Part shown: one piece after another, positions 7,722-16,111 of the stretch
Layout: each line of letters begins with the position of its first letter
How positions within the stretch are numbered: position 1 is the stretch's first letter
Assembly: GCA_002373675.1 (NCBI GenBank)
Contig: DFLF01000017.1
Coordinates: forward strand, 62,001 to 126,000
Source: Pseudobutyrivibrio sp. UBA3626
Lineage (GTDB): Bacteria > Bacillota > Clostridia > Lachnospirales > Lachnospiraceae
DNA length: 64,000 nt
Reading direction: 5' to 3'
Notes under the pieces: generated by a model
What the model saw: the letters and a program-made list of their open reading frames with translations, nothing else
Database searches by the model: none
What the model was told of the DNA's origin: nothing
Translations under genes and position numbers: made by a program

Positions 7722-9218
7722 CTATGCATACTTAAATGCAGCTTGTCCATCATTTTCTGTATACATAATTGGATTAGGACATCGCTCTCCCTCTTTTAGG
7801 TATCCGCAGTTTTCGGTTATCAGTTTTTGAGCTATAATCGGCACTACCGAGTTTCCGATTCTTTTGACCTGCTCTCCTATCGGATACTTCTTCCAGTGGT
7901 AGTCTCTGTCGATGATGTAGTCCTTCGGAAACCCTTGCATCACCTTCAGTTCTTCTGGCTTTAGCATTCGGAGAAAGATGTCGGCTATGATGTACTGCTC
8001 TCCTTCGATGCTGATCAGGACATTCACCAGTCCGAAGCGATCCTTCGTGGTTATGGTTGCCAGAGGCTCGTTCAGCTGCTGTCCGCATCCTGTTCCATAA
8101 TATTTAATAAGAAATGCACTAATTAATCCGAAGTGTCCTGGTGATGTTGTGATTGTGTGAAGTGGTTCATCACATCCTTGCCCAATTCCACTTTTATAAA
8201 ATTTTGTAACAAAAGCAGATACCAGACCGTATCTGTTGCTTGTATCTATTGTCTTTACAGGTTCTGTCATCTTTTGACCTCGACTATCGCCATTCTTCTG
8301 TTCGCCGTGATATTGAATGAGAAAAGCAGTCACAAGCCTATTATGATCTATAGTGGTAATCGTACTGCATGGATCACACAGGTCACTACCACATCCTTTG
8401 TAATTTCCGCCGTAGGCTTTATCCATATATGCCATGAGGATTTTGTCTCCGTCCTTCACGATGTATGGTGTCGGATTCTCGATGATGTACTTTCGGATCC
8501 CATTTGCGATCCTTTTCTTCGTGGCTTCTGCGAGCGGTCTTTTTCTCGTGAATATCGAATTACCTATGTCGCTCCAGTCGATGTAGTCTCCGCATTCGAC
8601 CCACTTCTTCTTTCCATCAGTGCCGTTTTTGTTGTGCGTAGGCTCCGGCCATCGTATTGCTCTGCCGTCTTTCCTGAAGATTGCATACCACCTTTTTCTT
8701 GTGGTCGGTGCTCCGTAGTCTGCGGCCACCAGTTCTATGCTATCAAAGTCGTATCCGAGATTTTTCATCGCAGATATAAATTTATCGTAATCCTCTCCCA
8801 TCCGCTCCTTGATTGGTCTTCCAGATTCGTCAAGTGGTCCCCATTGTTGGATTTCTTCAACATTTTCCATAATAATTACTTCCGGCATGATAGCTTTTGC
8901 GTGTTTATAAACTGCCCAGGGAAGAATGCGAAGCCCTGAATTTCTTGGTTGTCCGCCTTTTGCTTTTGAGTGACTTGTGCAATCTGGACTTGCCCACATA
9001 AGAGCAACCTTTTTACCTTGAATATATTTTTTTAGGTTAACTTTGAAAATATCCTCAGTCAAGTGAAGTGTATTGGGATGATTCGTTTTATGCATTAGTA
9101 TAGCCTGTGGATCGTGATTAATTGCGATATCTACTTGACGACCAAGCGCTAGCTCTATACCAACTGAAGCTCCGCCACCTCCGGCGAAGCAATCAATGAT
9201 TAAATTATCGTCTCTCAT
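7722..9218 (-). CDS. C5-cytosine DNA methyltransferase, phage/plasmid type
   Basis: 498 aa. It has SAM-binding motif I FAGGGGASVGIE (11-22), catalytic motif IV as SPDCTSHSK with Cys80 (PDC in place of the usual PCQ), motif VI ENVEE (118-122) and motif VIII TTRKRW (172-177). Residues about 280-425 contain four repeats of a 35-40-residue unit built around P-x-x-TI-T-T and RFGLVSAF, as seen in phage C5 methyltransferases with a variable target region. Base composition shifts sharply within the gene (7,860-8,100 and 8,430-8,820 are clearly more GC-rich), pointing to mosaic recombination. No restriction enzyme is adjacent. Confidence 0.88.
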   Translation of the reverse strand: MRDDNLIIDCFAGGGGASVGIELALGRQVDIAINHDPQAILMHKTNHPNTLHLTEDIFKVNLKKYIQGKKVALMWASPDCTSHSKAKGGQPRNSGLRILPWAVYKHAKAIMPEVIIMENVEEIQQWGPLDESGRPIKERMGEDYDKFISAMKNLGYDFDSIELVAADYGAPTTRKRWYAIFRKDGRAIRWPEPTHNKNGTDGKKKWVECGDYIDWSDIGNSIFTRKRPLAEATKKRIANGIRKYIIENPTPYIVKDGDKILMAYMDKAYGGNYKGCGSDLCDPCSTITTIDHNRLVTAFLIQYHGEQKNGDSRGQKMTEPVKTIDTSNRYGLVSAFVTKFYKSGIGQGCDEPLHTITTSPGHFGLISAFLIKYYGTGCGQQLNEPLATITTKDRFGLVNVLISIEGEQYIIADIFLRMLKPEELKVMQGFPKDYIIDRDYHWKKYPIGEQVKRIGNSVVPIIAQKLITENCGYLKEGERCPNPIMYTENDGQAAFKYA

Positions 9219-9507
9219 ATGATTTTCTCCTTATATATCTATAGTAAAGTGCTGTTATAAGCACTGCGATTGTACCCGAGGTCGCACAAACACATGATGC
9301 TATATACTGCCATTCTTTAACGATTAATATTCCGTAAAATATATAACAAAGTTGAACTGTAGACGCTACTGACCATCCTATAATTGATACGTCATTTGAT
9401 GATTTAGTTCGTAGCATTCTTAATACTGATGCACCATAATAAAATAAAAGATATGGTACAGACTCAACGATTGGTAGATATTTAAGTATATTAATAAAAA
9501 CATCCAT
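9205..9507 (-). CDS. Small PQ-loop/SemiSWEET-like membrane protein
   Basis: 100 aa from the ATG at 9,507, preceded by GAGGAG. Three hydrophobic segments and the loop RMLRTKSSNDVSIIGW resemble one PQ-loop repeat of SemiSWEET-type proteins, which form small solute pores as dimers. The Pro-Gln pair itself is not present, so the family match is tentative. It overlaps the start of the cytosine methyltransferase gene by 14 bp, so the two are probably cotranscribed. Confidence 0.5.
   Translation of the reverse strand: MDVFINILKYLPIVESVPYLLFYYGASVLRMLRTKSSNDVSIIGWSVASTVQLCYIFYGILIVKEWQYIASCVCATSGTIAVLITALYYRYIRRKSYERR
9216..9256 (-). repeat. Duplicated gene leader, copy 2
   Basis: Same leader as at 7,664-7,702, differing by an extra TA. 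It includes the ribosome binding site of the cytosine methyltransferase gene. Confidence 0.75.
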
Positions 9508-9592
9508 TAGTTCTATATCTCCTCTGCATTCTGCTTTTGTGATGGTTGGCACTGATTCAAGAGCTATGTTAGCATCCTCACACAGTGCGTCA

Positions 9593-10291
9593 TTAAAAAT
9601 TCACCGCCTCTTCTTTCGTAATAAAAAAGTGTATTCCTGTACTACACTCATCCCATCTATCTTCACAAAAATCATCAACTTCAACAACATCTCCAACTCT
9701 ATAAATAAAAGATTTATCATACGCAGAACAAGTTTGTGTTAATTGTTTTCCATCAAACCCTTCTATTTGGATAACTTCTGCTTTATTACATCTACATTTT
9801 CTCGTAGTTGCCGAACTTCGCTTCGCATCCTCTGTTATTTTTAATGTTACAATTCCGTCGTGTGCTTTTTTAAATCCTATAAATGAACCGATTTCAGGGC
9901 AACTTAATGGAAATATTAAATTTTTAGCCCCACGCAAGTCAGCACCATACAAGTTAGCACCACGCAAGTCAGCACCATACAAGTCAGCACCATACAAGTC
10001 AGCACCATTCAAGTTAGCACCACGCAAGTCAGCACAACGCAAGTTAGCACCACGCAAATCAGCACCATACAAGTCAGCACCATACAAGTCAGCATCATGC
10101 AAGTTAGCACCACGCAAGTTAGCCCAACGCAAGTCAGCACCATTCAAGTCAGCACCATACAAGTCAGCATCATGCAAGTTAGCCCAACGCAAGTCAGCAC
10201 CATTCAAGTCAGCTTTCATATTTTCCCAGCCTTTGCAATCCTCTTCTATCCAATGTTTATGTTTTTTTAAAATATCTTTTAAATTCATCAT
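9593..10291 (-). CDS. Pentapeptide-repeat protein with a DUF5758-like C-terminal domain
   Basis: 232 aa. Residues about 25-125 are some 20 near-perfect A(D/N)L-x-x pentapeptides, forming a right-handed quadrilateral beta helix. The remaining 105 residues match the domain that often follows such repeats in phage and gut-anaerobe proteins ([20 protein letters not shown], ending [17 protein letters not shown]). Pentapeptide helices can mimic DNA, but no role is proven here. The repeat DNA is very homogeneous, so copy number may vary between strains. A 17-codon ORF (10,300-10,353) ends inside its ribosome site and may couple translation. Confidence 0.8.
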   Translation of the reverse strand: MMNLKDILKKHKHWIEEDCKGWENMKADLNGADLRWANLHDADLYGADLNGADLRWANLRGANLHDADLYGADLYGADLRGANLRCADLRGANLNGADLYGADLYGADLRGANLYGADLRGAKNLIFPLSCPEIGSFIGFKKAHDGIVTLKITEDAKRSSATTRKCRCNKAEVIQIEGFDGKQLTQTCSAYDKSFIYRVGDVVEVDDFCEDRWDECSTGIHFFITKEEAVNF

Positions 10292-10384
10292 TATTATCCT
10301 CCTATATATTTATCCTTCAGGAATCGTTCTTGTACCTTTTGATTCATAACTGCTTACCTCACCTTCTACGCCTATTTCTAAGAT

Positions 10385-10780
10385 TTATACTTTTAATGCT
10401 AAAATCAGAGCTTCTTCTCCTATATCATTTTTTCCTCTCTTCTTGAGACATTTTTCTAATGTCTCATCATAGTCATATCTAAGCTTCTCAGATATTTCAT
10501 CTGCTATAGTCAAAAATTTCTTCCGATAATATACTTGCCATTGAATATCATCCTGCTTTATATTATCTAATCCCCTCACATAATCTCTAAGCATTGAAAC
10601 AATGAGAATCAGATCTCCGTACGAAAGTTTTACATCAATTTCATTCATGCTTTCTTTGGGATTGACAGCTCCTACAACATTTACTTCTCTATCATTGTTT
10701 TTTTGCTCCGCAAGATAATCAAAAAGACTTATCTGTACTGGTTTTGTACTCAAATTTTCTTTTTTATCCCTTTTTCTCAT
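10385..10780 (-). CDS. Hypothetical protein with a beta-clamp-binding-like motif
   Basis: 131 aa from the ATG at 10,780, preceded by GGAGA. Near the N-terminus is QISLFDYL, close to the consensus QL(S/D)LF peptide that docks onto the DNA polymerase sliding clamp. The rest is mostly helical and charged (YYRKKFLTIADEISEKLRYD). Phages and plasmids use such small proteins to recruit or modulate replication factors. That role is inferred from the motif alone. Confidence 0.5.
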   Translation of the reverse strand: MRKRDKKENLSTKPVQISLFDYLAEQKNNDREVNVVGAVNPKESMNEIDVKLSYGDLILIVSMLRDYVRGLDNIKQDDIQWQVYYRKKFLTIADEISEKLRYDYDETLEKCLKKRGKNDIGEEALILALKV

Positions 10781-10784
10781 ATTA

Positions 10785-11312
10785 TTATTTTCTCCGACCC
10801 AATTTTTCATATTCCTCAATTGATATAGGTCGTATTTGGCTATTTAATAAATCTCCAAATTCCATAAGAAGTTCCCCGGTTGATTCTTTATTAAAATATA
10901 TAGTTATAGAGGGTGCTTTATTAAAATCATAATCACGCACCTCAATAGAGTAGCCCAGGTCAATAAGTTCCTCGATAAGATAGGAAGGAACCTTACCTCT
11001 ATCGCCCGATACAAATGCAGAAATTTGTCCACTTTCTATAGCGTTATTTATTTCTTTCCAGACATTGTTGCACAAGCGAGGCTCTGTTAATTGATATGCC
11101 TCTTTGCATGACATCTTTTTAATTATATTGTTATTATTAGTCTCATTTTTAGTGTTAGATTCATTTGTAACTATTTTCTTTAATTTATTTGTAACTATGT
11201 CCTTTAAAATTTCCTTTAAAAATTTAAAAAATTTATATACAGCTACACAAGATAATATTGTGACCATTATAATAACGATAATATGATCTATAGGAATTGT
11301 AATTGTTTTCAT
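10785..11312 (-). CDS. Membrane-anchored hypothetical protein, 175 aa
   Basis: One N-terminal TM helix (about residues 8-28), a basic and Asn-rich linker (28-68), then a soluble domain of about 105 residues beginning MSCKEAYQLTE and containing SGQISAFVSGDRG. It overlaps the start of the upstream ASCH gene by 4 bp (stop/start overlap), indicating cotranscription. The domain is not recognised, though the Cys/Glu-rich start is common in phage-borne small proteins. Confidence 0.55.
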   Translation of the reverse strand: MKTITIPIDHIIVIIMVTILSCVAVYKFFKFLKEILKDIVTNKLKKIVTNESNTKNETNNNNIIKKMSCKEAYQLTEPRLCNNVWKEINNAIESGQISAFVSGDRGKVPSYLIEELIDLGYSIEVRDYDFNKAPSITIYFNKESTGELLMEFGDLLNSQIRPISIEEYEKLGRRK

Positions 11313-11611
11313 TTTTTCAATACCTCCATTATTTTAAGTACGTAGTATTCCTTATCTGGTTCTGCTCCCCATTCTTCCCTGCCGGTTTTTATATCAAGAG
11401 AACATAGTGCTTCAAATGATGGCGAACTTTTGGAATATCCATTACGAAATAATACCTTGCTTTGCCATTGTGTAGGCAGTCCATATTGATCGAGGAAACC
11501 TTCGTGATACAATCTACTCCGATAATATGGCTTTATTTCTCTATACTCTTCCTTTTTCTTGCCTGAAAGAATCATATTGTACCACTTCTTTTTTATTGGT
11601 AAAATTAGCAT
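11309..11611 (-). CDS. ASCH/PUA-like domain protein
   Basis: 100 aa from the ATG at 11,611. LPIKKKWYNMILSGKKKEEY followed by REIKPYYRSRL is the typical opening of phage and plasmid ASCH-domain proteins, a PUA-like fold proposed to bind RNA or modified bases. The start has AGAGGA about 12 nt upstream. An upstream ATG at 11,623 and the longer frame to 11,659 have no better ribosome site. Length agrees with the family. No substrate can be inferred. Confidence 0.7.
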   Translation of the reverse strand: MLILPIKKKWYNMILSGKKKEEYREIKPYYRSRLYHEGFLDQYGLPTQWQSKVLFRNGYSKSSPSFEALCSLDIKTGREEWGAEPDKEYYVLKIMEVLKK

Positions 11612-11745
11612 TTTATTTCCCATCCTCTTGTCTCGATTTTTATAATTAAATGCACGCAATGCTTCTCATCTTGTTTTATTTGCTTCGCTCATATTTATTC
11701 TCCATTCTTATATTTGCCAAATTGCTTGCAATTAATCTTCTTTGA

Positions 11746-12045
11746 TTATCGTAAGTTTTCTTTAACTTCGATAAAACAGTTAATATATTTATAATTCTTG
11801 CCATCGCAAATAAAATCAATGTAACCACCACGACTATCAGTAATAACGTTTGTAGCACCTTTGTATTCAGCTATCTTTTCTCCATTTGCGGTATATATGG
11901 TAATGTCTTTATTTGTTTGTGTTTTAGGTGGTATATCAAAGCCAGTTACTAATACAAAAATTGCTGCTATACAGAGTATCACAAATATAGTAATAGCTAT
12001 AGCGCTTTTGATTTTTACAGTTTTCCTAAACTTTTTTTCGTCCAT
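11746..12045 (-). CDS. Small membrane-anchored hypothetical protein
   Basis: 99 aa from the ATG at 12,045, which follows GGAGA. A basic N-terminus and one TM helix (about residues 13-36) precede an extracytoplasmic domain of about 60 residues that reads like a repetitive beta sandwich (ITIYTANGEKIAEYKG, then CDGKNYKYINCFIEVKE). Similar small proteins occur in Lachnospiraceae mobile elements. The function is unknown. A competing frame at 11,676-11,858 is judged a shadow. Confidence 0.6.
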   Translation of the reverse strand: MDEKKFRKTVKIKSAIAITIFVILCIAAIFVLVTGFDIPPKTQTNKDITIYTANGEKIAEYKGATNVITDSRGGYIDFICDGKNYKYINCFIEVKENLR

Positions 12046-12079
12046 AAAAATCTCCTTATTGATTATCAATTTTGGCTCT

Positions 12080-12121
12080 TCAGTCATCCAAATTCTTGAT
12101 GTATTCTTCAAGTCTGTTCAT
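12080..12121 (-). pseudogene. Deletion remnant of the coiled-coil gene
   Basis: A 13-codon frame joins the MNRLE segment of the gene at 12,846-13,223 directly to its last eight residues (EYIKNLDD plus stop). The 33 bp at 12,080-12,113 equal 12,846-12,879, and the next 12-15 bp equal 13,071-13,085. The junction is at a CTTGAAGAA microhomology. It is a degenerate second copy that lost its middle. Confidence 0.6.
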
Positions 12122-12144
12122 TTTTTCAGCATCTTCATCTATAT

Positions 12145-12315
12145 TTACCGTTTATCCATTTTTTTTAGCTGTCTCCAACTCTTAGGCTTAGGACATTCTT
12201 CCAGTGGATGCCCTTCACCATCATTCTTATATCCAAGGCTACAGCCGTGAGCTTTGCCACATCTTGGATGAGAATCAGTCTCTGCAGCAAAACATCCTTT
12301 ACAAGTTCGGTTCAT
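12145..12315 (-). CDS. Small Cys-rich protein, 56 aa
   Basis: ATG at 12,315 with AAGGAG upstream, TAA at 12,145. Cysteines fall as C-x2-C (residues 5 and 8), C19, C25 and C41, with several His, suggesting a small zinc-binding fold. The C-terminus is basic (SWRQLKKMDKR). It resembles small phage/plasmid zinc-ribbon proteins, but no family is recognised. Its size makes it easy to miss. Confidence 0.65.
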   Translation of the reverse strand: MNRTCKGCFAAETDSHPRCGKAHGCSLGYKNDGEGHPLEECPKPKSWRQLKKMDKR

Positions 12316-12363
12316 TATAATCTCCTTTCAGAACTATTCTTAAGTACTTTACTTATATAAATA

Positions 12364-12795
12364 TTATTTATTTAAAAAACTAAATGCATCATTAGGCTTA
12401 TAGCCTCTATTTAATCGTCCACGAATAATACTCTCTTTATCTTCCAATTCCAAGGCACGAAGTGCAGCTGAAATAGATTGATATAGTATTCCATGTACAA
12501 TGATGGGTCTTCCTTGTCTAGTTATTTTTTTGGGTGTGTTTAATGCTTCAGAAAGCGTATAACCATATTTCAAACGATTATTTACAAGATCAGGATCTTG
12601 TCCCTGTTCACGTATGATAGATACAAGTGGTTTTTCCTCAATGTAGCGACATCGATGATCAGTCAATAAGCAAGCCTCATCAACTGACATACCACGACGA
12701 AATCGTGCACGTATTGTTGTTTCTTTTACTCCGCAATACTTTGAAAGTGATTTTGTAGAGCTAAATTCCTTTCCGTCATATAAATATCTACCCAA
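12364..12795 (-). CDS. Repeated DNA-binding-module protein (NUMOD1-like)
   Basis: 143 aa, with a TTG start at 12,795 and AAAGGAG about 11 nt upstream. Three related units of about 45 residues each contain a helix ending in I-x-x-R-L/F-x-R-G followed by a short acidic stretch and A (TIRARFRRGMSVDEAC, then LVNNRLKYGYTLSEAL, then IIRGRLNRGYKPNDAF). Such modules occur as DNA-binding repeats in homing endonucleases and phage regulators (NUMOD1 type). No nuclease domain is present, so it is probably a DNA-binding accessory protein. Confidence 0.55.
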   Translation of the reverse strand: MGRYLYDGKEFSSTKSLSKYCGVKETTIRARFRRGMSVDEACLLTDHRCRYIEEKPLVSIIREQGQDPDLVNNRLKYGYTLSEALNTPKKITRQGRPIIVHGILYQSISAALRALELEDKESIIRGRLNRGYKPNDAFSFLNK

Positions 12796-12845
12796 AGTAC
12801 TATTTCTCCTTTCATAAGAAGTGCCTCACCACATGCGTTCAATCT

Positions 12846-13223
12846 TCAGTCATCCAAATTCTTGATGTATTCTTCAAGACTTCGTGCTTCTGTACATTCA
12901 GGAATAACTTTGAGAAGATAAAACAATTTATTCATCAAATCCTTCTTTATCTCTTGTATTTTCTTTCTGTTTAATGCCTTTTCACATTCAAGTTCAGATT
13001 TTAAGTCTAAAAGCCTTTCATTCACCCTGTCTTTTTCGATGTATGCTTCAAGTTCTTCAATGGTTTTTTCAAGTCTGTTCATTTTGTTATAATAACGGTC
13101 ATATCCTGTGTCATTGTAAGAACCCTTTGCATCCTGGTATTCTTCTTTTGCCTTATTCAAAGCATTTTCAACTGTCCTTGCCTTGTACGCTTCGACCTTT
13201 TCTATCACTTCTTTTCCTGTCAT
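12846..13223 (-). CDS. Coiled-coil hypothetical protein
   Basis: 125 aa, almost entirely predicted helix, with heptad-like Leu/Ile spacing from about residue 45 to 100 and high Lys/Glu content. The start at 13,223 follows GAGGAA and overlaps the end of the upstream HTH gene, so the two are one transcript. A shrunken copy of its ends lies at 12,080-12,121. The function is unknown. Confidence 0.6.
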   Translation of the reverse strand: MTGKEVIEKVEAYKARTVENALNKAKEEYQDAKGSYNDTGYDRYYNKMNRLEKTIEELEAYIEKDRVNERLLDLKSELECEKALNRKKIQEIKKDLMNKLFYLLKVIPECTEARSLEEYIKNLDD

Positions 13224-13226
13224 TTG

Positions 13227-13754
13227 CTATTCCTCAACCTTATTATTAGATTTTTCTTTTATTACATCTTTTAACTTAGATTCTGCTAATTCAATCTCTT
13301 TATTTAGATCAGATAGCTTCTTTTTTTCAACAAGAAGTTCTTCTTTTGTAATTCCTTTAGAATATTCAACATGTTCGACAAGATCAGCCATGGACTGAAT
13401 TACATTAAAAACAGCTGCTATCTCTTCATCCTCTAAATTACGTGTCAATTTATTAAATTGTGCAGAATGATCACGAGGTTTGGGATTGCCAAAAGGGAAA
13501 ATATCATCAGGGTATATATTTAACGCATAAACTAATTTACAAAGATTGGAAAAAGTAATATTGCTTTGACCTGATTCGACTTTTTGAACCAAAGCAAGGC
13601 TTAAATTAGATGCTAACGCAACCTCATTAATGTTAAGCTTCATTTTAAGCCTTGCATTTCGAACCACTCGTCCCAAATTCCACAACAAGTTTTTAATTTC
13701 AGCCTCATCATATAAAATATCTTTTTCATTATTATTATTTGAAATCACTTCCAT
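13227..13754 (-). CDS. XRE-family HTH protein with coiled-coil tail
   Basis: 175 aa. Residues about 25-90 form an XRE/Cro-type HTH (LGRVVRNARLKMKLNINEVA, then LVQKVESGQSNITFSNLCKL). The C-terminal 50 residues are a Lys/Glu-rich coiled coil. It lies just downstream of parB (9-bp gap) in the same operon, where a small DNA-binding regulator of copy number or partition would be expected. GGGGGA precedes the ATG. Confidence 0.75.
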   Translation of the reverse strand: MEVISNNNNEKDILYDEAEIKNLLWNLGRVVRNARLKMKLNINEVALASNLSLALVQKVESGQSNITFSNLCKLVYALNIYPDDIFPFGNPKPRDHSAQFNKLTRNLEDEEIAAVFNVIQSMADLVEHVEYSKGITKEELLVEKKKLSDLNKEIELAESKLKDVIKEKSNNKVEE

Positions 13755-13763
13755 AAAATCCCC

Positions 13764-14669
13764 CTACGTTAGTGTAATTTCTTTATTTTTATACATCTGA
13801 AGAAGCTTTAGAATAACTACTTCCATATCATCCTTTGGTGTTCCTGGCGTAAAATACTCATATAGGCTTTCTTCTTTAAGTGCAACATTATTTTTCTTGA
13901 TTTTTTCTTCTCTTTTGAATACATGAAGCAGCATACCCGGCGTTATTTTTTTATTACTAACATTACTTTTATAGTTTCTAAGATAATTTACCTCTTCTTC
14001 TTTTGGATAAAACTTATTTTCAATAAAAAATCTAAACATTATATCTTGTTCGTCTTCATCAAAATACGAAAGACCTACTCCTGCAAGAAGAGGAATTTTG
14101 CCTTCGTCAACCAATGAAAGCATTTCGTCCGTTAAATATGAAAGTCTTATATATCTTCTTATTGTTCTTTCAGAATCAGATGAATTAATTGATTCATTTA
14201 TCGAATCTTCTTTCAAATCATTTCTGACTCCTTGGCGCCGACCTATAGCATCTTGTTTAATCCTATAGGCTTTTGCTTTTTCAGATATAGACAAATGTTC
14301 TCTTTTATTATTGGAATCGACCATTAAAATAGCTGCTAAGTCCATATCAATATCAAGTACATTTACAGGTGCAAAGTCTTTTTCAGCTATTTGCGACGCT
14401 CTCTTTCTTCGATGACCCGAAATAATAAAGTATGTAGATGGTTCATCAGCGTCTTCAATTGCTAAAATTGGCTCTTGCATTCCATACTCTTTAATAGATT
14501 CACTTAATTGCTCCATTGATTCATCATCAATAATTCTATACGGATGATTCGGGAATTCTTTAAGTTTATCCAACTCAATCATTTCGAATCCCTTATTATT
14601 CTTCATAGAATCTTTCGATGATTTGAATAGATTGTCTAATGAAGATGTTACATTTGTAGTCTTTGCCAT
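13764..14669 (-). CDS. parB: ParB-like partition/nucleoid protein
   Basis: 301 aa. The ParB/Srx-type N-terminal fold is present with the signature ISGHRRKRASQIAE (about residues 83-96) and the segment LEKAKAY-like HLSISEKAKAYRIKQDAIG, followed by an HTH region. ParB binds parS sites and works with ParA to segregate low-copy replicons. The gene starts 2 nt after the end of parA. Partition genes beside an integrase suggest that the element also exists as an extrachromosomal replicon. Confidence 0.85.
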   Translation of the reverse strand: MAKTTNVTSSLDNLFKSSKDSMKNNKGFEMIELDKLKEFPNHPYRIIDDESMEQLSESIKEYGMQEPILAIEDADEPSTYFIISGHRRKRASQIAEKDFAPVNVLDIDMDLAAILMVDSNNKREHLSISEKAKAYRIKQDAIGRRQGVRNDLKEDSINESINSSDSERTIRRYIRLSYLTDEMLSLVDEGKIPLLAGVGLSYFDEDEQDIMFRFFIENKFYPKEEEVNYLRNYKSNVSNKKITPGMLLHVFKREEKIKKNNVALKEESLYEYFTPGTPKDDMEVVILKLLQMYKNKEITLT

Positions 14670-14671
14670 TA

Positions 14672-15448
14672 TTACTGTTCCCCTTTCGCTTTATTAATTA
14701 TTTCTTGAACCAGCTGACTATAATCAGCTGCAGTTGTAGATTTAGAATCATATTCAAAACAAGACATACAATTAGATTGTGCCTTTCTACATGATTCTGA
14801 TTCTCTTATCTTTGAATCAAATAATTGTGTATTAAAATCATTAAGTACGTTTGGTAATTTTTCAGAGAATTCTCTGCAAAGAATCGTATTATTACGAAAT
14901 TTAATGAATAAAACTCCAAGTACCTTAAGCTTAGGATTGGTATATTGTTGAGTTGAATGAATTGTATTATATAATTCATTTATCCCCATCATTCCATATC
15001 TATCACAAGTTACTGGGATAATAACGAAATCAGCGTATGTTAGAATATTTCCCAACATGCAGCCAAGATTGGGTGGTGTATCAATAATAATATAGTCATA
15101 ATGCTCTCTTAATTTTTCAGCATTATTTTTAAGTAAAAATAGGCGTCCTGCATCATTTGGAAAGCGATGTTCTGAATCATTCAACAAAGGATCAGACGCA
15201 ATCATATCTGTTATAGACGTTTTTTGAATACATTCTAATGCATCTTCTTTTCCAAAAAGCAAATCATATAGTGTTGGCTGATTTTCTATTATTGCTTGGC
15301 ATGTATCTGTAGAGTTACATTGCCCATCCGAATCAATTAATAATGTTTTATATCCTTGTCTTGTAAGTTCTGCAGAAAGATTAACGGATGTTGTTGTTTT
15401 TCCTACTCCACCTTTCTGATTAGCTATCGCTATTACTTTTGCTTTCAT
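14672..15448 (-). CDS. parA: ParA/Soj-type partition ATPase
   Basis: 258 aa. The deviant Walker A motif KGGVGKTTTSVNL (12-24) and the Walker B region YIIIDTPPNLG are complete, and the length is typical for chromosomal/plasmid Soj-type ParA without an N-terminal HTH. It hydrolyses ATP in DNA partition together with the downstream ParB. GGGGA precedes the ATG at 15,448. TTGCAC repeats at 15,475-15,498 lie just upstream and might be an operator. Confidence 0.9.
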   Translation of the reverse strand: MKAKVIAIANQKGGVGKTTTSVNLSAELTRQGYKTLLIDSDGQCNSTDTCQAIIENQPTLYDLLFGKEDALECIQKTSITDMIASDPLLNDSEHRFPNDAGRLFLLKNNAEKLREHYDYIIIDTPPNLGCMLGNILTYADFVIIPVTCDRYGMMGINELYNTIHSTQQYTNPKLKVLGVLFIKFRNNTILCREFSEKLPNVLNDFNTQLFDSKIRESESCRKAQSNCMSCFEYDSKSTTAADYSQLVQEIINKAKGEQ

Positions 15449-15503
15449 ATTAGTATTCCCCTTTCACTTTGTTATTGCACCAATATTTTCTCTTGCACTT
15501 TTA

Positions 15504-15755
15504 TTACATATCAAATAATTCTTTTACATCTATATTTAGTAATGAGGCAATTGCATATAATTCATTAAGTCTTATATGACCTTTTCGTATACGTTGGGAC
15601 CACGCACCATCAGATATATCTAACGCTTGTGCAACTTGATGTTGTGTTATATGCTCGTCTTTCAAAGTTTTTTCAATTTGAGCAATAAAATTATTCATTT
15701 TTCGTTCATTTAAGGCTTTTATTTTCTCCTCATTTGTTAAATATACTTTTGGCAT
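15504..15755 (-). CDS. Small HTH regulator
   Basis: 83 aa. An XRE-type HTH occupies residues about 30-80 (TQHQVAQALDISDGAWSQRI, then LNELYAIASLLNIDVKELF). AAAGGA precedes the ATG. It is the first gene upstream of parA in the same direction and probably controls the partition operon or plasmid maintenance. It is one of four small HTH proteins in 15,500-16,850. Confidence 0.7.
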   Translation of the reverse strand: MPKVYLTNEEKIKALNERKMNNFIAQIEKTLKDEHITQHQVAQALDISDGAWSQRIRKGHIRLNELYAIASLLNIDVKELFDM

Positions 15756-15797
15756 ATTAGTCCTTTCATTCGTTCATTTACTACATTTAGATTTTCA

Positions 15798-16019
15798 TTA
15801 CATAAAAAATTCCCCAATTGATTCTTTTGGAATCTTCAAAAATTCAAAAATCTTTACAAGTTCGTCATATGTAAAATCAAGTTTTTTTATTTTTCTGGAA
15901 ACAGTCGGTTGTGAAATATTTAATAATTTTGCTATTTCGCACTGCTTTTGCTTCTTTAAACAAACAAATAAATGTTCATATGCACGTTCTTTTGCTGTTA
16001 AAGTTTTAACATATGCCAT
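15798..16019 (-). CDS. Small HTH regulator
   Basis: 73 aa from the ATG at 16,019, preceded by GAGGTG. The HTH core is QCEIAKLLNISQPTVSRKIK, with a short C-terminal helical part. A perfect 23-bp inverted repeat (16,060-16,082) lies about 40 bp upstream of the start and is the likely operator for this or a neighbouring HTH protein. Confidence 0.65.
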   Translation of the reverse strand: MAYVKTLTAKERAYEHLFVCLKKQKQCEIAKLLNISQPTVSRKIKKLDFTYDELVKIFEFLKIPKESIGEFFM

Positions 16020-16059
16020 AAATTTCACCTCTTTTCTTATTGATTAACAATATGTTTAT

Positions 16060-16082
16060 ATTTATACTTGTAAAGTATAAAT
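16060..16082. promoter_or_regulatory. Palindromic operator ATTTATACTT-N3-AAGTATAAAT
   Basis: Ten-base arms around GTA form a perfect inverted repeat upstream of the HTH gene ending at 15,798. The typical size and position fit a dimeric HTH repressor site. Confidence 0.5.
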
Positions 16083-16083
16083 A

Positions 16084-16110
16084 TTCTTGCTATGCGTAGT
16101 ATAGCAAGAA
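16084..16110 (-). terminator. Hairpin after the HTH gene at 16,118-16,336
   Basis: TTCTTGCTAT and ATAGCAAGAA form a 10-bp stem with a 7-nt loop. The following minus-strand sequence is AT-rich without a long T-run, so termination may be weak. Confidence 0.45.
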
Positions 16111-16111
16111 T

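Noticed and set aside
8157..8939. Plus-strand open frame of 260 codons opposite the cytosine methyltransferase
   Set aside because: It is antisense to clear methyltransferase motifs and has no ribosome site or family resemblance.
9940..10215. Regularly spaced repeats resembling a CRISPR array
   Set aside because: The 15-bp periodicity is the coding sequence of pentapeptide repeats; there are no spacers and no cas genes.
11676..11858. Open frame encoding a hydrophobic 60-aa peptide
   Set aside because: It starts at GTG without a ribosome site and overlaps by 113 bp the better-supported gene at 11,746-12,045.
12364..12795. Homing endonuclease
   Set aside because: Only DNA-binding modules are seen; no HNH or GIY-YIG nuclease motif is present.
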